Assembly: GCA_019637095.1 (NCBI GenBank)
Contig: JAHBWG010000074.1
Span: 1 to 48,208 of the forward strand
Length of the DNA stretch: 48,208 bases
Direction of reading: 5' to 3'
DNA from: Sandaracinaceae bacterium
GTDB lineage: Bacteria > Myxococcota_A > Polyangia > Polyangiales > Sandaracinaceae
Shown here: positions 8,735 to 17,205 of the stretch, in pieces
Position numbering within the stretch: position 1 is the stretch's first letter
Layout of the letters: each line of letters starts with the position of its first letter
Translations under genes and position numbers: made by a program
The notes under the pieces: model-generated
Database searches by the model: none
Told to the model about the DNA's origin: nothing
The model's input: the letters and a program-made list of their open reading frames with translations, nothing else

Positions 8735-9348
8735 TGCGGCTCGCGGCGCGCGTGCTCGTGATCACGGACCCCTGCGGCGCCGTGCTCGACACGACGCGCG
8801 CGGCGCTCTCGGCGGCCCGACCGGGTGAGGCGGCGCTGATCGTGCGCGACAAGGGCGCGGGCGCGCGCGAGCTCGCGGCGCTCGGGCGCGCGCTGCTCCC
8901 GCTCGCGCGCGCGGCGGGCGCGCCGCTGCTCGTCAACGATCGTTGCGACGTCGCGCGCGCGATCGGCGCGGACGGCGCGCATCTCCCGGAGCGCGGGCTC
9001 CGCGTGGCCGACGCGCGGGCGGTCCTCGGTCCGGGGGCGCTCGTCGGCGTGTCACGCCACGGCCCCCCGCGCGAGGACGAGCGCGAGGACCCGCCCGACT
9101 ACGTCACGCTCGGCCCGGTCGGGCCGGTCGAGGGCAAGGGGTCGCCGCTCGGGCTCGACGGCTTCGCGGAGGCGGCGCGCGCGTGGCCCGTCCCGGTGTA
9201 TGCGCTCGGCGGCGTGGGCGTGGCCGACGTCCCCGAGCTCGTCGCGCGCGGCGCGGCCGGCGTCGCGGTGATCCGTGCGGTCTACGCGGCCGCGGACCCC
9301 GCGGCGGCGCTGCGCGCGCTGCTCGACTCGAGGCCTCGCTCCGCCTGA
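8734..9348 (+). CDS. thiE: Thiamine-phosphate synthase ThiE
   Basis: Couples hydroxymethylpyrimidine diphosphate with thiazole phosphate to give thiamine phosphate. 204 residues, TIM barrel. Recognisable elements: VLVITDP at the N terminus, RDKGAGARELAALG, LLVNDRCDVARAIGADGAHLPE, the GVSRH strand, DYVTLGPVGPVEGKG in place of the usual GPVFPTxTK loop, and YALGGVGVADVPELVARGAAGVAVI. The changed phosphate loop is unusual but the rest fits the family. The ATG overlaps the upstream stop by one base. The fourth pathway enzyme visible here, thiD, is about 24 kb away. Confidence 0.88.
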   Translation: MRLAARVLVITDPCGAVLDTTRAALSAARPGEAALIVRDKGAGARELAALGRALLPLARAAGAPLLVNDRCDVARAIGADGAHLPERGLRVADARAVLGPGALVGVSRHGPPREDEREDPPDYVTLGPVGPVEGKGSPLGLDGFAEAARAWPVPVYALGGVGVADVPELVARGAAGVAVIRAVYAAADPAAALRALLDSRPRSA

Positions 9349-9409
9349 CGCACGGCGCGGGCACCGAGGGAATGGCGCGCCGCGGCGCGCGGGGGTTACG
9401 ATCCCAGGC

Positions 9410-10036
9410 GTGCGCGACTTCACCAAGAGTGCGCTGAAGTTCCTCGGCGTCATCGCGGCGATCCTCATCGTCGCGGGCGTCGTGCTGTATCTGTTCTTCG
9501 TCCGCGTCGTCACGGTGGGCCACAACGCGATGGCGCCGACGGTGATGCTCGGCGACCAGATCCTCGTGTGGCGCACGGACCGCTTCGAGCTCGGGCAGAT
9601 GGCCCTCTGCGCCCACCCGAGCGAGGCGAACCGGTACGTGCTGGGGCGCGTCATCGGGAGGCCGGGCGACCTCGTCGCGGTCGAGCGAGGCCAGCTCATG
9701 ATCAACGGACAGTCCCCGGACACCGATCACCGCGCGGCGATCCGCTGGAACGACCTCGAGACCGGGCGCGTGCGCACGATGCACTGGGGCATCGAGAACA
9801 TCCTGTCGCGCAGCCACTACTTCTTCCGCGAAGACCGGCGCAGCTTCGAGCTGCGGCCTCACCGCGTGCGGGGCGGGCTCTACCTGCTCAGCGACCACCG
9901 CACCTACGCCGGCGAGGACAGCCGGACGTTCGGCGAGGTCCCCTCCGCGACCTGCATCGGGCGCGCGTTCTTCCGGCTGACCGCGGCCGAGAGCCCCGAG
10001 GAGATCGGGAACTCGATGCTCGACATCCTCGACTAG
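9410..10036 (+). CDS. Signal peptidase I-like protein lacking the catalytic Ser and Lys
   Basis: A 208-residue protein with one N-terminal membrane segment (about residues 11-31) and an S26 signal-peptidase fold. The box B motif, normally GxSMxPT, reads HNAMAPT, so Ala40 replaces the nucleophilic serine. The box D motif, normally a Lys-Arg followed by xxGxPGD, reads GRVIGRPGD, so Gly79 replaces the general-base lysine. Box E (SDHRTYAGEDSRTFG) is conserved. The codons are GCG and GGG, so no single-base reading error explains both. The GTG start was chosen because it precedes the membrane helix. It is therefore probably a non-proteolytic paralogue that might bind or scaffold exported substrates; that role is inferred. 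It is followed by a YbjN-like exported protein. Confidence 0.82.
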   Translation: MRDFTKSALKFLGVIAAILIVAGVVLYLFFVRVVTVGHNAMAPTVMLGDQILVWRTDRFELGQMALCAHPSEANRYVLGRVIGRPGDLVAVERGQLMINGQSPDTDHRAAIRWNDLETGRVRTMHWGIENILSRSHYFFREDRRSFELRPHRVRGGLYLLSDHRTYAGEDSRTFGEVPSATCIGRAFFRLTAAESPEEIGNSMLDILD

Positions 10037-10056
10037 CGGGGCAAGACTCCGCGCCG

Positions 10057-10632
10057 ATGCGCGCCCCGTCCCTCGCGTCCATGCTCCCGTGGCTGCTCGT
10101 CGCCGCGCTCGCGGCGCCCGCCGCCGCGCAGCCCCCGACCGCGCCAGAGCCCACGGCCGAGCCGGCCGAGCCCGCGGCGCCAGGGCAGCCGCGCTACCTC
10201 GCCGCGATGCAGCGGGAGCTCGAGGCGATGCGCGTCCGCGGCGCGCGCTGCGAGGCCACCGACGCCCAGCGCGGGCGCTGCCAGTTCTCGGTGCGCGGGA
10301 TGACGACCGGCCGCGACTTCACGGTCCACCTCGTCTACAGCGATCGCACGGACACGGTGTACCTCTACGTCGAGCGCTACCTCAGCGCGCCCGCCGACGG
10401 GGCGAGCACCGACGCGCTCCTGCGGCGCCTGATGGAGCTGAACTGGAGCCTCTTGCTCGGTAAGTTCGAGTGGAGCTCGAGCGACGGCGAGGTGCGGCTC
10501 GCGATGATCCTCAACACGGACTCGAACTTCGACCGGCGCGCGTTCCGCTCGGCGGTTCGAGGGATCGGGCAGCTCGCCGACCGCTACTTCAACGAGCTCG
10601 ATCGGCTCACGCGCGGCCAGGCCGGCGAGTGA
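10057..10632 (+). CDS. Exported YbjN-like protein
   Basis: A 191-residue protein with a clear signal peptide ending ALAAPAAAQ and a short Pro/Ala/Glu linker. A compact domain of about 140 residues follows, whose centre (LMELNWSLLLGKFEWSSSD, then RLAMILN) resembles the YbjN/T3SS-chaperone-like fold in which LxxLN-x6-KF is typical. Periplasmic location is predicted. It follows the signal-peptidase-like gene after 20 bp on the same strand and is probably co-transcribed with it. YbjN proteins have been linked to motility and stress, but no specific role can be assigned here. Family assignment is by eye only. Confidence 0.6.
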   Translation: MRAPSLASMLPWLLVAALAAPAAAQPPTAPEPTAEPAEPAAPGQPRYLAAMQRELEAMRVRGARCEATDAQRGRCQFSVRGMTTGRDFTVHLVYSDRTDTVYLYVERYLSAPADGASTDALLRRLMELNWSLLLGKFEWSSSDGEVRLAMILNTDSNFDRRAFRSAVRGIGQLADRYFNELDRLTRGQAGE

Positions 10633-10671
10633 TCGCCTCGCGCTGGCACGGTTGCTGAGTCGCCGCGACGC

Positions 10672-11649
10672 GTGAGGCCACGGTGCACACTCTGGCACGC
10701 GAGCGCGCTGGTCGGCGGCTGGCTGATCGCGCTCGGCGCGCACGCGCAGCCGGGTCCGGCCGCACCGATCGAGGCCGCACCGACCGAGCCCGCACCGACC
10801 GAGCCCGCGCCCCCCCCGGACGCGACGCCCGACGAGGCGGAGCCGGAGGCGCCCGCGGACCCCGCACCCGAGCGCGCGCGGACGCTCGCCTCGCCCATCG
10901 CTCCGAGCGCGCCCAGCCCCCCGAGCGCATCTCCGCCGCCGCCGACCCACCACGAGCCGCCGGCCGCGCGCGCGCGCTACTGGCGTCTGCCACGCGAGGG
11001 CACACGCCGCCCGCTCACGCTGCCGCAGGGCGTGATGCTCTGGCGCTCGACCGTGCAGACGGCGGTGGTCCCGCGGCCGGGCGGGACGGCCGCGTTCCGC
11101 GCGTCGGGCTTCAGCGCGTACGCGATCGGGGTCCTCGACGACCTGGAGCTCGGCACCACGCCGCTCGGCGTCACGTTCTTGCCGCCGTTCACGTTCCACG
11201 ATCCGAGCGTGTACGTGCGCGGGCGCGTCGTCTCCGGTGAGGTGCAAGTCGCCTTGCGGGCCGAGGCGGCCTTCCCGCTCCAGTCCGGCGGGAGCGTCTG
11301 GCTCGGCGCCGGCGTCGATCTCGCGTGGACGCCGATCGACTGGTTCCGCCTCGAGGCCGCGCTCGAGTACGGGCTCCTGCTCTCGTCGCCGCTCCACCAG
11401 ACGATCCACGTCCCCGTGCGCGCGATGTTCCAAGCGGGGCCGAACACGTTCTCGGTCGCGTCCGGAGCCATCATCTACGACGCCGCCTACGAGGTGGAGG
11501 TGCCGCTGATCTTCCGGTGGGCCGTCGCGCTCCGCGGCTACCAGGGCCCGCTCTCGGAGCCTGCGCTGGAGGGCGGCATCGGCCACCTCGGCTACCCCGA
11601 TCGCGCGTGGTTCGTCCGCGGCGTGTGGACGTTCTTCGCGTACCCCTGA
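10672..11649 (+). CDS. Putative outer-membrane protein with Pro-rich N-terminal region
   Basis: A 325-residue exported protein, unrecognised by family. Its signal peptide ends GAHAQ. A roughly 75-residue Pro/Ala/Glu linker contains EAAPTEPAPTEPAP repeats. A C-terminal region of about 220 residues shows alternating hydrophobic and polar strands and ends in an aromatic-rich strand (VRGVWTFFAYP). This is what a small outer-membrane beta barrel or porin-like domain would look like. The start is GTG at 10672; an ATG is not available upstream of the signal peptide. The gene is convergent with the AgmX-like gene, with a 23-bp gap. Confidence 0.6.
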   Translation: MRPRCTLWHASALVGGWLIALGAHAQPGPAAPIEAAPTEPAPTEPAPPPDATPDEAEPEAPADPAPERARTLASPIAPSAPSPPSASPPPPTHHEPPAARARYWRLPREGTRRPLTLPQGVMLWRSTVQTAVVPRPGGTAAFRASGFSAYAIGVLDDLELGTTPLGVTFLPPFTFHDPSVYVRGRVVSGEVQVALRAEAAFPLQSGGSVWLGAGVDLAWTPIDWFRLEAALEYGLLLSSPLHQTIHVPVRAMFQAGPNTFSVASGAIIYDAAYEVEVPLIFRWAVALRGYQGPLSEPALEGGIGHLGYPDRAWFVRGVWTFFAYP

Positions 11650-11672
11650 CCCGCGCGAGAGCCGCGCGCGGA

Positions 11673-12557
11673 TCAGTCCGCGACGAGGCGCACCGGGACG
11701 GAGAGGTCGACCACCTCCGCCTGCCAGCTGCTCGGGCCGGCGGGCAGCGACGCGCTCGCGCCGAGCGCCCGCGCGACGCACTCGGCGACCTGGTCGTCGC
11801 CGAGGCTCGAGAGCGCGACGTCCGCGCGGCGCACGCGCCCGGTGCGCGTCTCGACGTTCAACCGCACGACCACGCGACCCTCGCGCGCCGCGCCGCGCGC
11901 GATGCCGTCCGCGTGGCAGCGCCCCATCGCCTGGCGCGCGGCGTCGGCCGCGAGGGCGGTCTGCCAGCCCGGCGGCGGCGCGATGCCGTTCGCGAAGCGC
12001 GCCGCGTCGACCGCGGCCCGCGGGCCCTCGCCCGGGATCGCGGTCGCCGCGCGCGTCTCGTTCCACGCGCGCAGCCGGTCGGTCTCCCCGCGGGCGAGCC
12101 GCTCACCGGCCTCGTCGTAGAGCTCGACGTAGGCGACGTCGGCCCGCACGATCGTCACCGCGAAGCGGTTGCGCACGAGGCACGGTTGCCGCGAGGTGTC
12201 GTCGAACCCGAGGAAGAAGCCGACCCGGAGGCGCCCGCTCGCGGTGCGCAGGCGCGCGTCGGCCGCCTCGTCCGCGACCTCGAAGCCGAGGCGCTCCTCG
12301 CGGGGCACGAGCACCGCGACGTGGCCGTCGAGCGCGCGGAAGTTCCGGCCGGTGTCGACGCGCAAGAGGCCCTCCCGCGTCGGGCCGAAGCGCCAGCCGG
12401 CCTCGACGTCGATCGCGAAGAGGCGCGGCTGCTCGGCGCCATGCGGCTCGGCGCAAGCCTCGTGAACGGCCGCGAGCGTCTCGAGCCGCGTGCCCTGCGC
12501 GGCGGCCGGGGCGGCCACCCACCAGGCGAGCCACGAGATCGCGAGCGCTCGGCGCAC
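11673..12557 (-). CDS. AgmX/PglI C-terminal domain protein
   Basis: A 294-residue exported protein. The signal peptide (SWLAWWVAAPAAAQ) follows a GTG start. The frame extends 19 codons further but that stretch is Arg-rich, so the GTG is preferred. The central region is unassigned and contains paired Cys. The C-terminal domain (about residues 215-294) is of the TonB-like AgmX/PglI type: REGRVVVRLNVETRTGRVRRADV, then SLGDDQVAECVARAL, then a Leu-Pro/valine-rich final strand. In Myxococcus, AgmX/PglI-type proteins are linked to gliding machinery, but this C-terminal domain occurs in many envelope proteins, so gliding is not implied. The next gene upstream, purL, ends 59 bp away. Confidence 0.65.
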   Translation of the reverse strand: MRRALAISWLAWWVAAPAAAQGTRLETLAAVHEACAEPHGAEQPRLFAIDVEAGWRFGPTREGLLRVDTGRNFRALDGHVAVLVPREERLGFEVADEAADARLRTASGRLRVGFFLGFDDTSRQPCLVRNRFAVTIVRADVAYVELYDEAGERLARGETDRLRAWNETRAATAIPGEGPRAAVDAARFANGIAPPPGWQTALAADAARQAMGRCHADGIARGAAREGRVVVRLNVETRTGRVRRADVALSSLGDDQVAECVARALGASASLPAGPSSWQAEVVDLSVPVRLVAD

Positions 12558-12615
12558 CCCCGGAAGCTGACGCCGCGGCTCGCGGCGGTCAACAAAGCCG
12601 CGCGAGGCCAGCAAC

Positions 12616-14922
12616 TCAACCGACGATGGGCGCGAGCGCGGCGTGGTGGCGCGCGGCGAGCTCGCCGACCGCGATCGCGACGGCGCCGTCGACGACGAGC
12701 TCGCTGCCGCCGACCTCGCCGATCACCTCGAAGGGGACGCCGTGCGCCGCGCAGATCGCGGCGACGCCGTCCCGCGCCTCGGGCGCGAAGCTCACGACCG
12801 CGCGGGTCGGCTCCTCCGCGAAGAGCCGCGCGAGCGCCGGCGCGCCCTCCCCGCTCGGGAGATGCACGCGGCACCCGAGCCCCTTGCCGAGGCACTTCTC
12901 CGCGAGACACACGGCGAGGCCGCCGTCGCTCACGTCATGCGCGCTCGCGAGCCGCCGCTCGCGCGCGAGCGCGAGGAGCGCGCGCGAGAGGGCCACCTCG
13001 GCGTCGAGGTCGATGCCGACCGGCGCGCCGCCCACGTAGCCGGTCTGCCAGACCCAGTACTCCGAGCCGCCGAGCGCGCCGCGCGAGGGCGCGCCGAGGT
13101 GCGCGACGAGGTCGCCCGCGCGCACGAACGACATGCCGACGCGGTGGCTCGGGTCCTCGAGCTGCCCGACGATCGCGACCGTCGGCGTCGGCAGGATCGG
13201 CGCGCCGTCGGTCTCGTTGTAGAGGCTCACGTTGCCGCTCACGACGGGGACGTCGAGCGCGCGGCACGCGGCGGCGAGCCCGTCGATCGCGCGGGCGAAG
13301 CGCCACATCGTCTCGGGCTTCTCGGGGCTCCCGAAGTTCAGGCAGTCCGTGAGGCCCAGCGGCTTCGCGCCCGTGCAAGCCACGTTGCGGGCGCACTCCG
13401 CGACCGCCATCGCCGCGCCCTGGAACGGATCGAGCAGCACGTGGCGCCCATTCACGTCCACGCTCAGCGCGAGGAACTTCTCGCGCGCGGGCTCACCATC
13501 GCGCTCGCAGAAGACCCGCACCACCGCGGCGTCGGCCTCGCCCGGGCGGAACACCGTGCCGTCGCGCACGACGTGGTCGTACTGGCGCCAGATCCACTGG
13601 CGGCTCCCGAGGTTGGGCGAGCCGATCAGCGCGCGGAGCGCCTCGTTCGGGTCGAGCTCGAGCGAGGGCGCGGGCGTGACGGGCGCGGCGGGCGGCTCCG
13701 CCTGCGGGCGGTCGTACTTGGGCGCCTCGTCGGCGAGCGCGCCGACGGGGATGTCGACGACGAGCTGCGGGGCGCGCGCGCTCGGCGGATCGACGAGCGG
13801 GTCGTAGCCGGGCGTCGCCTTGCACACGAAGCGGCCGCTGTCGGTCACGCGGCCGACCACCGCCGCCTCGAGGTCCCACTTGGCGCAGATGGCGAGGACC
13901 TTCTCCTCCTCGCCCGCGCGCGCGACCATGAGCATGCGCTCCTGCGACTCGCTGAGGAGCATCTCGTACGGGGTGAGCCCGCGCGCGCGGCGCGGGATCG
14001 CGTCGAGGTCGAGCTCGAGGCCTCTGCCGGCGCGCGCCGCCATCTCGACGGACGAGCTCGTGAGGCCGGCCGCGCCCATGTCCTGCACGCCGACGAGCAC
14101 GTCGGCGGCGAAGATCTCGAGGCACGCCTCGAGGAGGAGCTTCTCCATGAACGGGTCGCCGACCTGCACCGTCGGGAGCTTCCTCTCGGACGCGTCGTCG
14201 AACTCCGCCGACGCCATCGTCGCGCCGTGGATCCCGTCGCGGCCGGTGCGCGCGCCGACGTAGAGCACGGGGTTGCCCACGCCCTCGGCGGTGCCGAAGA
14301 ACAGCGCGTCGGTCGAGGCGATGCCGACGGTGAACGCGTTGACGAGGATGTTGCCGTCGTAGCTCGCGTCGAACTGCACCTCGCCGCCGACCGTCGGCAC
14401 GCCGATGCAGTTGCCGTAGTCGCCGATGCCCTTGACCACGCCGCGCACGAGGTACGGCGTGCGCTCGTGATCGGGCCGGCCGAAGCGCAGCGAGTTCAGC
14501 GACGCGACGGGCCGCGCGCCCATCGTGAACACGTCGCGCAGGATGCCGCCGACGCCGGTCGCCGCGCCCTGGTAGGGCTCGATGTACGACGGGTGGTTGT
14601 GGCTCTCCATCTTGAAGACGGCGCAGAAGCCGTCGCCGATGTCGACCGCGCCCGCGTTCTCGCCAGGCCCCTGCACGACCTGCGGGCCCTCGGTGGGCAA
14701 GCGCGCGAGGTGCACGCGCGAGCTCTTGTACGAGCAGTGCTCGGACCACATCACGCTGAAGACGCCGAGCTCCGCGTAGGTGGGCTCGCGGCCGAGGAAG
14801 AAGCCGACGCGCTCCCACTCCGCGTCGGTCAGCCCCATCTCGCGCGCCGTCTCGCGGCCGACGTCGGGCTCGCCGGGGAACGGGATCGGCGCGCCGGGCA
14901 AGGTGTCTCTCGGGCTCGTCAT
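12616..14922 (-). CDS. purL: Phosphoribosylformylglycinamidine synthase subunit PurL
   Basis: ATP-dependent conversion of formylglycinamide ribotide to the amidine in purine synthesis. 768 residues, the small (PurS/PurQ-dependent) type. Diagnostic segments: [59 protein letters not shown] and the second AIRS repeat with [17 protein letters not shown]. The start ATG overlaps the last base of the purQ stop (TGATG), showing translational coupling. purS, which completes this complex in most bacteria, is not seen in the window. Confidence 0.96.
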   Translation of the reverse strand: MTSPRDTLPGAPIPFPGEPDVGRETAREMGLTDAEWERVGFFLGREPTYAELGVFSVMWSEHCSYKSSRVHLARLPTEGPQVVQGPGENAGAVDIGDGFCAVFKMESHNHPSYIEPYQGAATGVGGILRDVFTMGARPVASLNSLRFGRPDHERTPYLVRGVVKGIGDYGNCIGVPTVGGEVQFDASYDGNILVNAFTVGIASTDALFFGTAEGVGNPVLYVGARTGRDGIHGATMASAEFDDASERKLPTVQVGDPFMEKLLLEACLEIFAADVLVGVQDMGAAGLTSSSVEMAARAGRGLELDLDAIPRRARGLTPYEMLLSESQERMLMVARAGEEEKVLAICAKWDLEAAVVGRVTDSGRFVCKATPGYDPLVDPPSARAPQLVVDIPVGALADEAPKYDRPQAEPPAAPVTPAPSLELDPNEALRALIGSPNLGSRQWIWRQYDHVVRDGTVFRPGEADAAVVRVFCERDGEPAREKFLALSVDVNGRHVLLDPFQGAAMAVAECARNVACTGAKPLGLTDCLNFGSPEKPETMWRFARAIDGLAAACRALDVPVVSGNVSLYNETDGAPILPTPTVAIVGQLEDPSHRVGMSFVRAGDLVAHLGAPSRGALGGSEYWVWQTGYVGGAPVGIDLDAEVALSRALLALARERRLASAHDVSDGGLAVCLAEKCLGKGLGCRVHLPSGEGAPALARLFAEEPTRAVVSFAPEARDGVAAICAAHGVPFEVIGEVGGSELVVDGAVAIAVGELAARHHAALAPIVG

Positions 14923-15617
14923 CAGGCGGCCTCCTCCAGGAACGACGCGAGGCAGCGGAACAGCGACAGGCCGTCCTCGTTGCCGAGCACGGCCTCCGCC
15001 GCGCGCTCCGGGTGCGGCATGAGGCCGAGCACGTTGCGGGCTTCGTTGTACACGCCCGCGATGCTCGCGACCGACCCGTTCGGGTTCGCCTCCGCGTGGA
15101 CCTCGCCGTCGGGGGCGCAGTAGCGGAAGGCGACTTGCTCCTCGGCCTCGAGCCGCGCCAGCGTCTCGGGGTCGCACACGTAGCGGCCTTCGGCGTGCGC
15201 GATGGGCAGGCGCAGCACCGAGCCCTGCGCGAGCTGGTGCGTGAACGGCCCGCCGCCCTCGACGCGCACCCACACGTCGCGGCACTCGAAGCGCAGGTGC
15301 GCGTTGCGCGCGAGACCGCCGGGCAAGAGCCCCATCTCCGTCAGCACCTGGAACCCGTTGCAGATCCCGAGGACCGGGCCGCCGCCCTTCGCGAAGCGCT
15401 CGATCGCCGGCGCGATCGGCGAGAAGCGCGCGATCGCGCCCGCCCGCAGGTAGTCCCCGTAGGAGAAGCCTCCGGGCACCACGACCGCGTCGGCGTCGCC
15501 GAGCGAGGTCTCTTTGTGGAACACGTAGCGGGCGTCCGCGCCGAGCACGTCGCGCACCGCGTGGAGCGCGTCCCAATCGGCGTTGGATCCCGGGAAGACG
15601 ACGACGGCCACTCGCAT
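14922..15617 (-). CDS. purQ: Phosphoribosylformylglycinamidine synthase glutaminase subunit PurQ
   Basis: The class I glutamine amidotransferase subunit that feeds ammonia to PurL. 231 residues. The nucleophile is Cys86 in GICNGFQVL, with the His-Glu of the triad in MPHPER. The oxyanion segment [17 protein letters not shown] is intact. Translation begins at an ATG, and its stop is fused to the purL start. It is first in a two-gene operon. The 88-bp space to the Uma2 gene upstream contains a TAGTAT sequence 9-14 bases before the start, but no convincing -35 element. Confidence 0.96.
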   Translation of the reverse strand: MRVAVVVFPGSNADWDALHAVRDVLGADARYVFHKETSLGDADAVVVPGGFSYGDYLRAGAIARFSPIAPAIERFAKGGGPVLGICNGFQVLTEMGLLPGGLARNAHLRFECRDVWVRVEGGGPFTHQLAQGSVLRLPIAHAEGRYVCDPETLARLEAEEQVAFRYCAPDGEVHAEANPNGSVASIAGVYNEARNVLGLMPHPERAAEAVLGNEDGLSLFRCLASFLEEAA

Positions 15618-15705
15618 GGGCGCGGATACTAACCGCGGCGACGCCCTCGCGCCCGCGTTCCCGCATCGCGGGACTCGGCCACGGCCCCACCCCGGAGCGA
15701 CGCCC

Positions 15706-16542
15706 TCACGAAGCGCGAACGTTCAGGAGGTCCTCGACGCTCGCGCAGTCGGCCGCGCGGGCGAGCCGCGCGTCGAGGGTGGCCTCGTCCCGCTCGGCGA
15801 GCAGCGCCGCGACGAGCGCGCCTTCGAGCGGGAGACCTCGCGCGCGCAGCACCGCGACGATCGCCTCGGCCTTGCCCTCCGCCTTGCCCTCCGACCTACC
15901 TGCCGACTTGCCTTCCGCGCGCGCATCGGCGCGGGCGCGCTCGAGCTCCGCCTCGATCACGTGGTTCTTCTTCGCGAGGAGCGCGCGGGCGACCGCGTCG
16001 TCGGTCTTGGCAGCGCCGACGAGGTCCGCGACCGCCAGCGGCGTCACCAGCGCGGCGTCGACGATCGTCGCGCTCGGCGCCAAGATCTCCCACGCATCGG
16101 TCGCCCGAGACCACTCGAGCCCGCGCCGGCGCTCCACGTCGATCGCGAACACGCGGCGCACGCCGCGCTCGATCAGGTGCGCCGCCTTGCGGCCCGCGTG
16201 CGCCAACGTCTCGGTGCTCACCACCTCGAACGCGAGCTCCTCGAGCTGGCGTCCGCCGGTGCGAGGGTGCGGCGCGGTCGGATAGACGCTCCCGTCGGGG
16301 GCGAAGTCGTTCTTCTCCGACGTACGCGTGAGCATGTCGCACGCCGCGTCGTAGCCCTCGGCCACGTACGCCTCGAGCAACGAAGACAGCTTCGAGTGCC
16401 GGCTCCCGTGCGGCTGATCCGAAGGCGCCACCTCCACGACCTCCCCGTCGAGCACCTCGTAGCGCGTCTCGGGCATGATCAGCCGCGCGTCGACCGGAAG
16501 CTCGTCGTCGCCCTCGTCCGATGTCGTCCCCGGCCGGCCCAT
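15706..16542 (-). CDS. Uma2/DUF820-type putative nuclease with Glu-Gly-Lys tail
   Basis: A 278-residue protein. The N-terminal part (residues 20-180) looks like the Uma2 (DUF820) PD-(D/E)XK-fold family: [15 protein letters not shown], a conserved APDGSVYP, then [10 protein letters not shown] and a Lys three helical turns later, and [11 protein letters not shown]. The tail contains repeated [11 protein letters not shown] units and a Leu-rich helix ([19 protein letters not shown]), as in Rpn/transposase-like PD-(D/E)XK proteins. The enzymatic activity of the family is not established. The ATG was taken before MGRPGTT. It is followed 49 bp upstream by a second Uma2-like gene, so two paralogues are in tandem. 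Confidence 0.7.
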   Translation of the reverse strand: MGRPGTTSDEGDDELPVDARLIMPETRYEVLDGEVVEVAPSDQPHGSRHSKLSSLLEAYVAEGYDAACDMLTRTSEKNDFAPDGSVYPTAPHPRTGGRQLEELAFEVVSTETLAHAGRKAAHLIERGVRRVFAIDVERRRGLEWSRATDAWEILAPSATIVDAALVTPLAVADLVGAAKTDDAVARALLAKKNHVIEAELERARADARAEGKSAGRSEGKAEGKAEAIVAVLRARGLPLEGALVAALLAERDEATLDARLARAADCASVEDLLNVRAS

Positions 16543-16591
16543 CGAGCCCAGGATAGCAGCCGAACCGCCGCCTTCCCACGGCCAGCGTCGG

Positions 16592-17155
16592 TCAGCTCGG
16601 GTCGTCTCCGAAGAGCACCGCCACCTCGAGCTCGACGGCCTCGAAGGGCTCGACGCGGGCGCGGAGCCCGGGCTCGCTCGCGACGAACGCCGCGACGCGC
16701 ACCCACCGCCCGGCCTCGAGCCGGTGGACGACCAGCTCCCTCGCGTCGGGGTCGACGAGCCAGTAGTGCCCCACCCCTGCGGTCGCGAGCACCTCGAACT
16801 TCGTGACGACGTCGTGCCTGCGGTTCGTCGACAAGATCTCACAGACCCAGTCGGGCGGCTCGCGGACCGGTCGTCCGCTGGGCTTGTCGGCGAGCCGCTC
16901 GCGTCGCCAACCCGCCAGGTCGTGCAGGAACGTCCAGCCGGGGTAGGCGACCTCGCCCTCGGTCGCGATCCACCACCCGCCCGGACCACCCGCCCCCGGC
17001 CGCCGCTGGAATGGGCCGCGGACGGCAACGGCGATCCCACCCTGCGCGTCGCTGTGCTCGAACTTGGCGGCCTCCTTCGGCACGAGCTGCCCCGCGTGCG
17101 TCTCGACGCGCTCGTCGTGCTCCTCGCGCTCGGGTGTGCGCGCCGCGTCGGCCAC
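16592..17155 (-). CDS. Uma2 family putative endonuclease
   Basis: A 187-residue protein fitting the Uma2 (DUF820) family well. The core EPPDWVCEILSTNRR, followed by DVVTKFEVLATAGVGHYWLVDPDARELVVHRL, matches the usual PD-x-VVEIL...K...GVPEYWLVDP pattern. That supplies the Asp, Glu and Lys of a PD-(D/E)XK active site. The start is GTG. It stands between parE (51 bp away) and a longer Uma2-type gene on the same strand. These genes are abundant and poorly understood in myxobacteria and cyanobacteria. Nuclease activity is inferred from fold only. Confidence 0.8.
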   Translation of the reverse strand: MADAARTPEREEHDERVETHAGQLVPKEAAKFEHSDAQGGIAVAVRGPFQRRPGAGGPGGWWIATEGEVAYPGWTFLHDLAGWRRERLADKPSGRPVREPPDWVCEILSTNRRHDVVTKFEVLATAGVGHYWLVDPDARELVVHRLEAGRWVRVAAFVASEPGLRARVEPFEAVELEVAVLFGDDPS

Positions 17156-17205
17156 GGTTCGAGCTTACCGCGACGCGTGGCCGGCCGCTCGGCTCGAGCA
17201 GACGC

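Noticed and set aside
10644-10660. Sigma-54 promoter (TGGCAC followed by TTGC)
   Set aside because: The spacing between the GG and GC elements is wrong; only two bases separate TGGCAC from TTGC, so the -24/-12 pattern is not met.
12643-15123. Long plus-strand open frame across purL
   Set aside because: It runs antisense to an unmistakable PurL with all family motifs, and its composition is low-complexity Arg/Ala/Asp.
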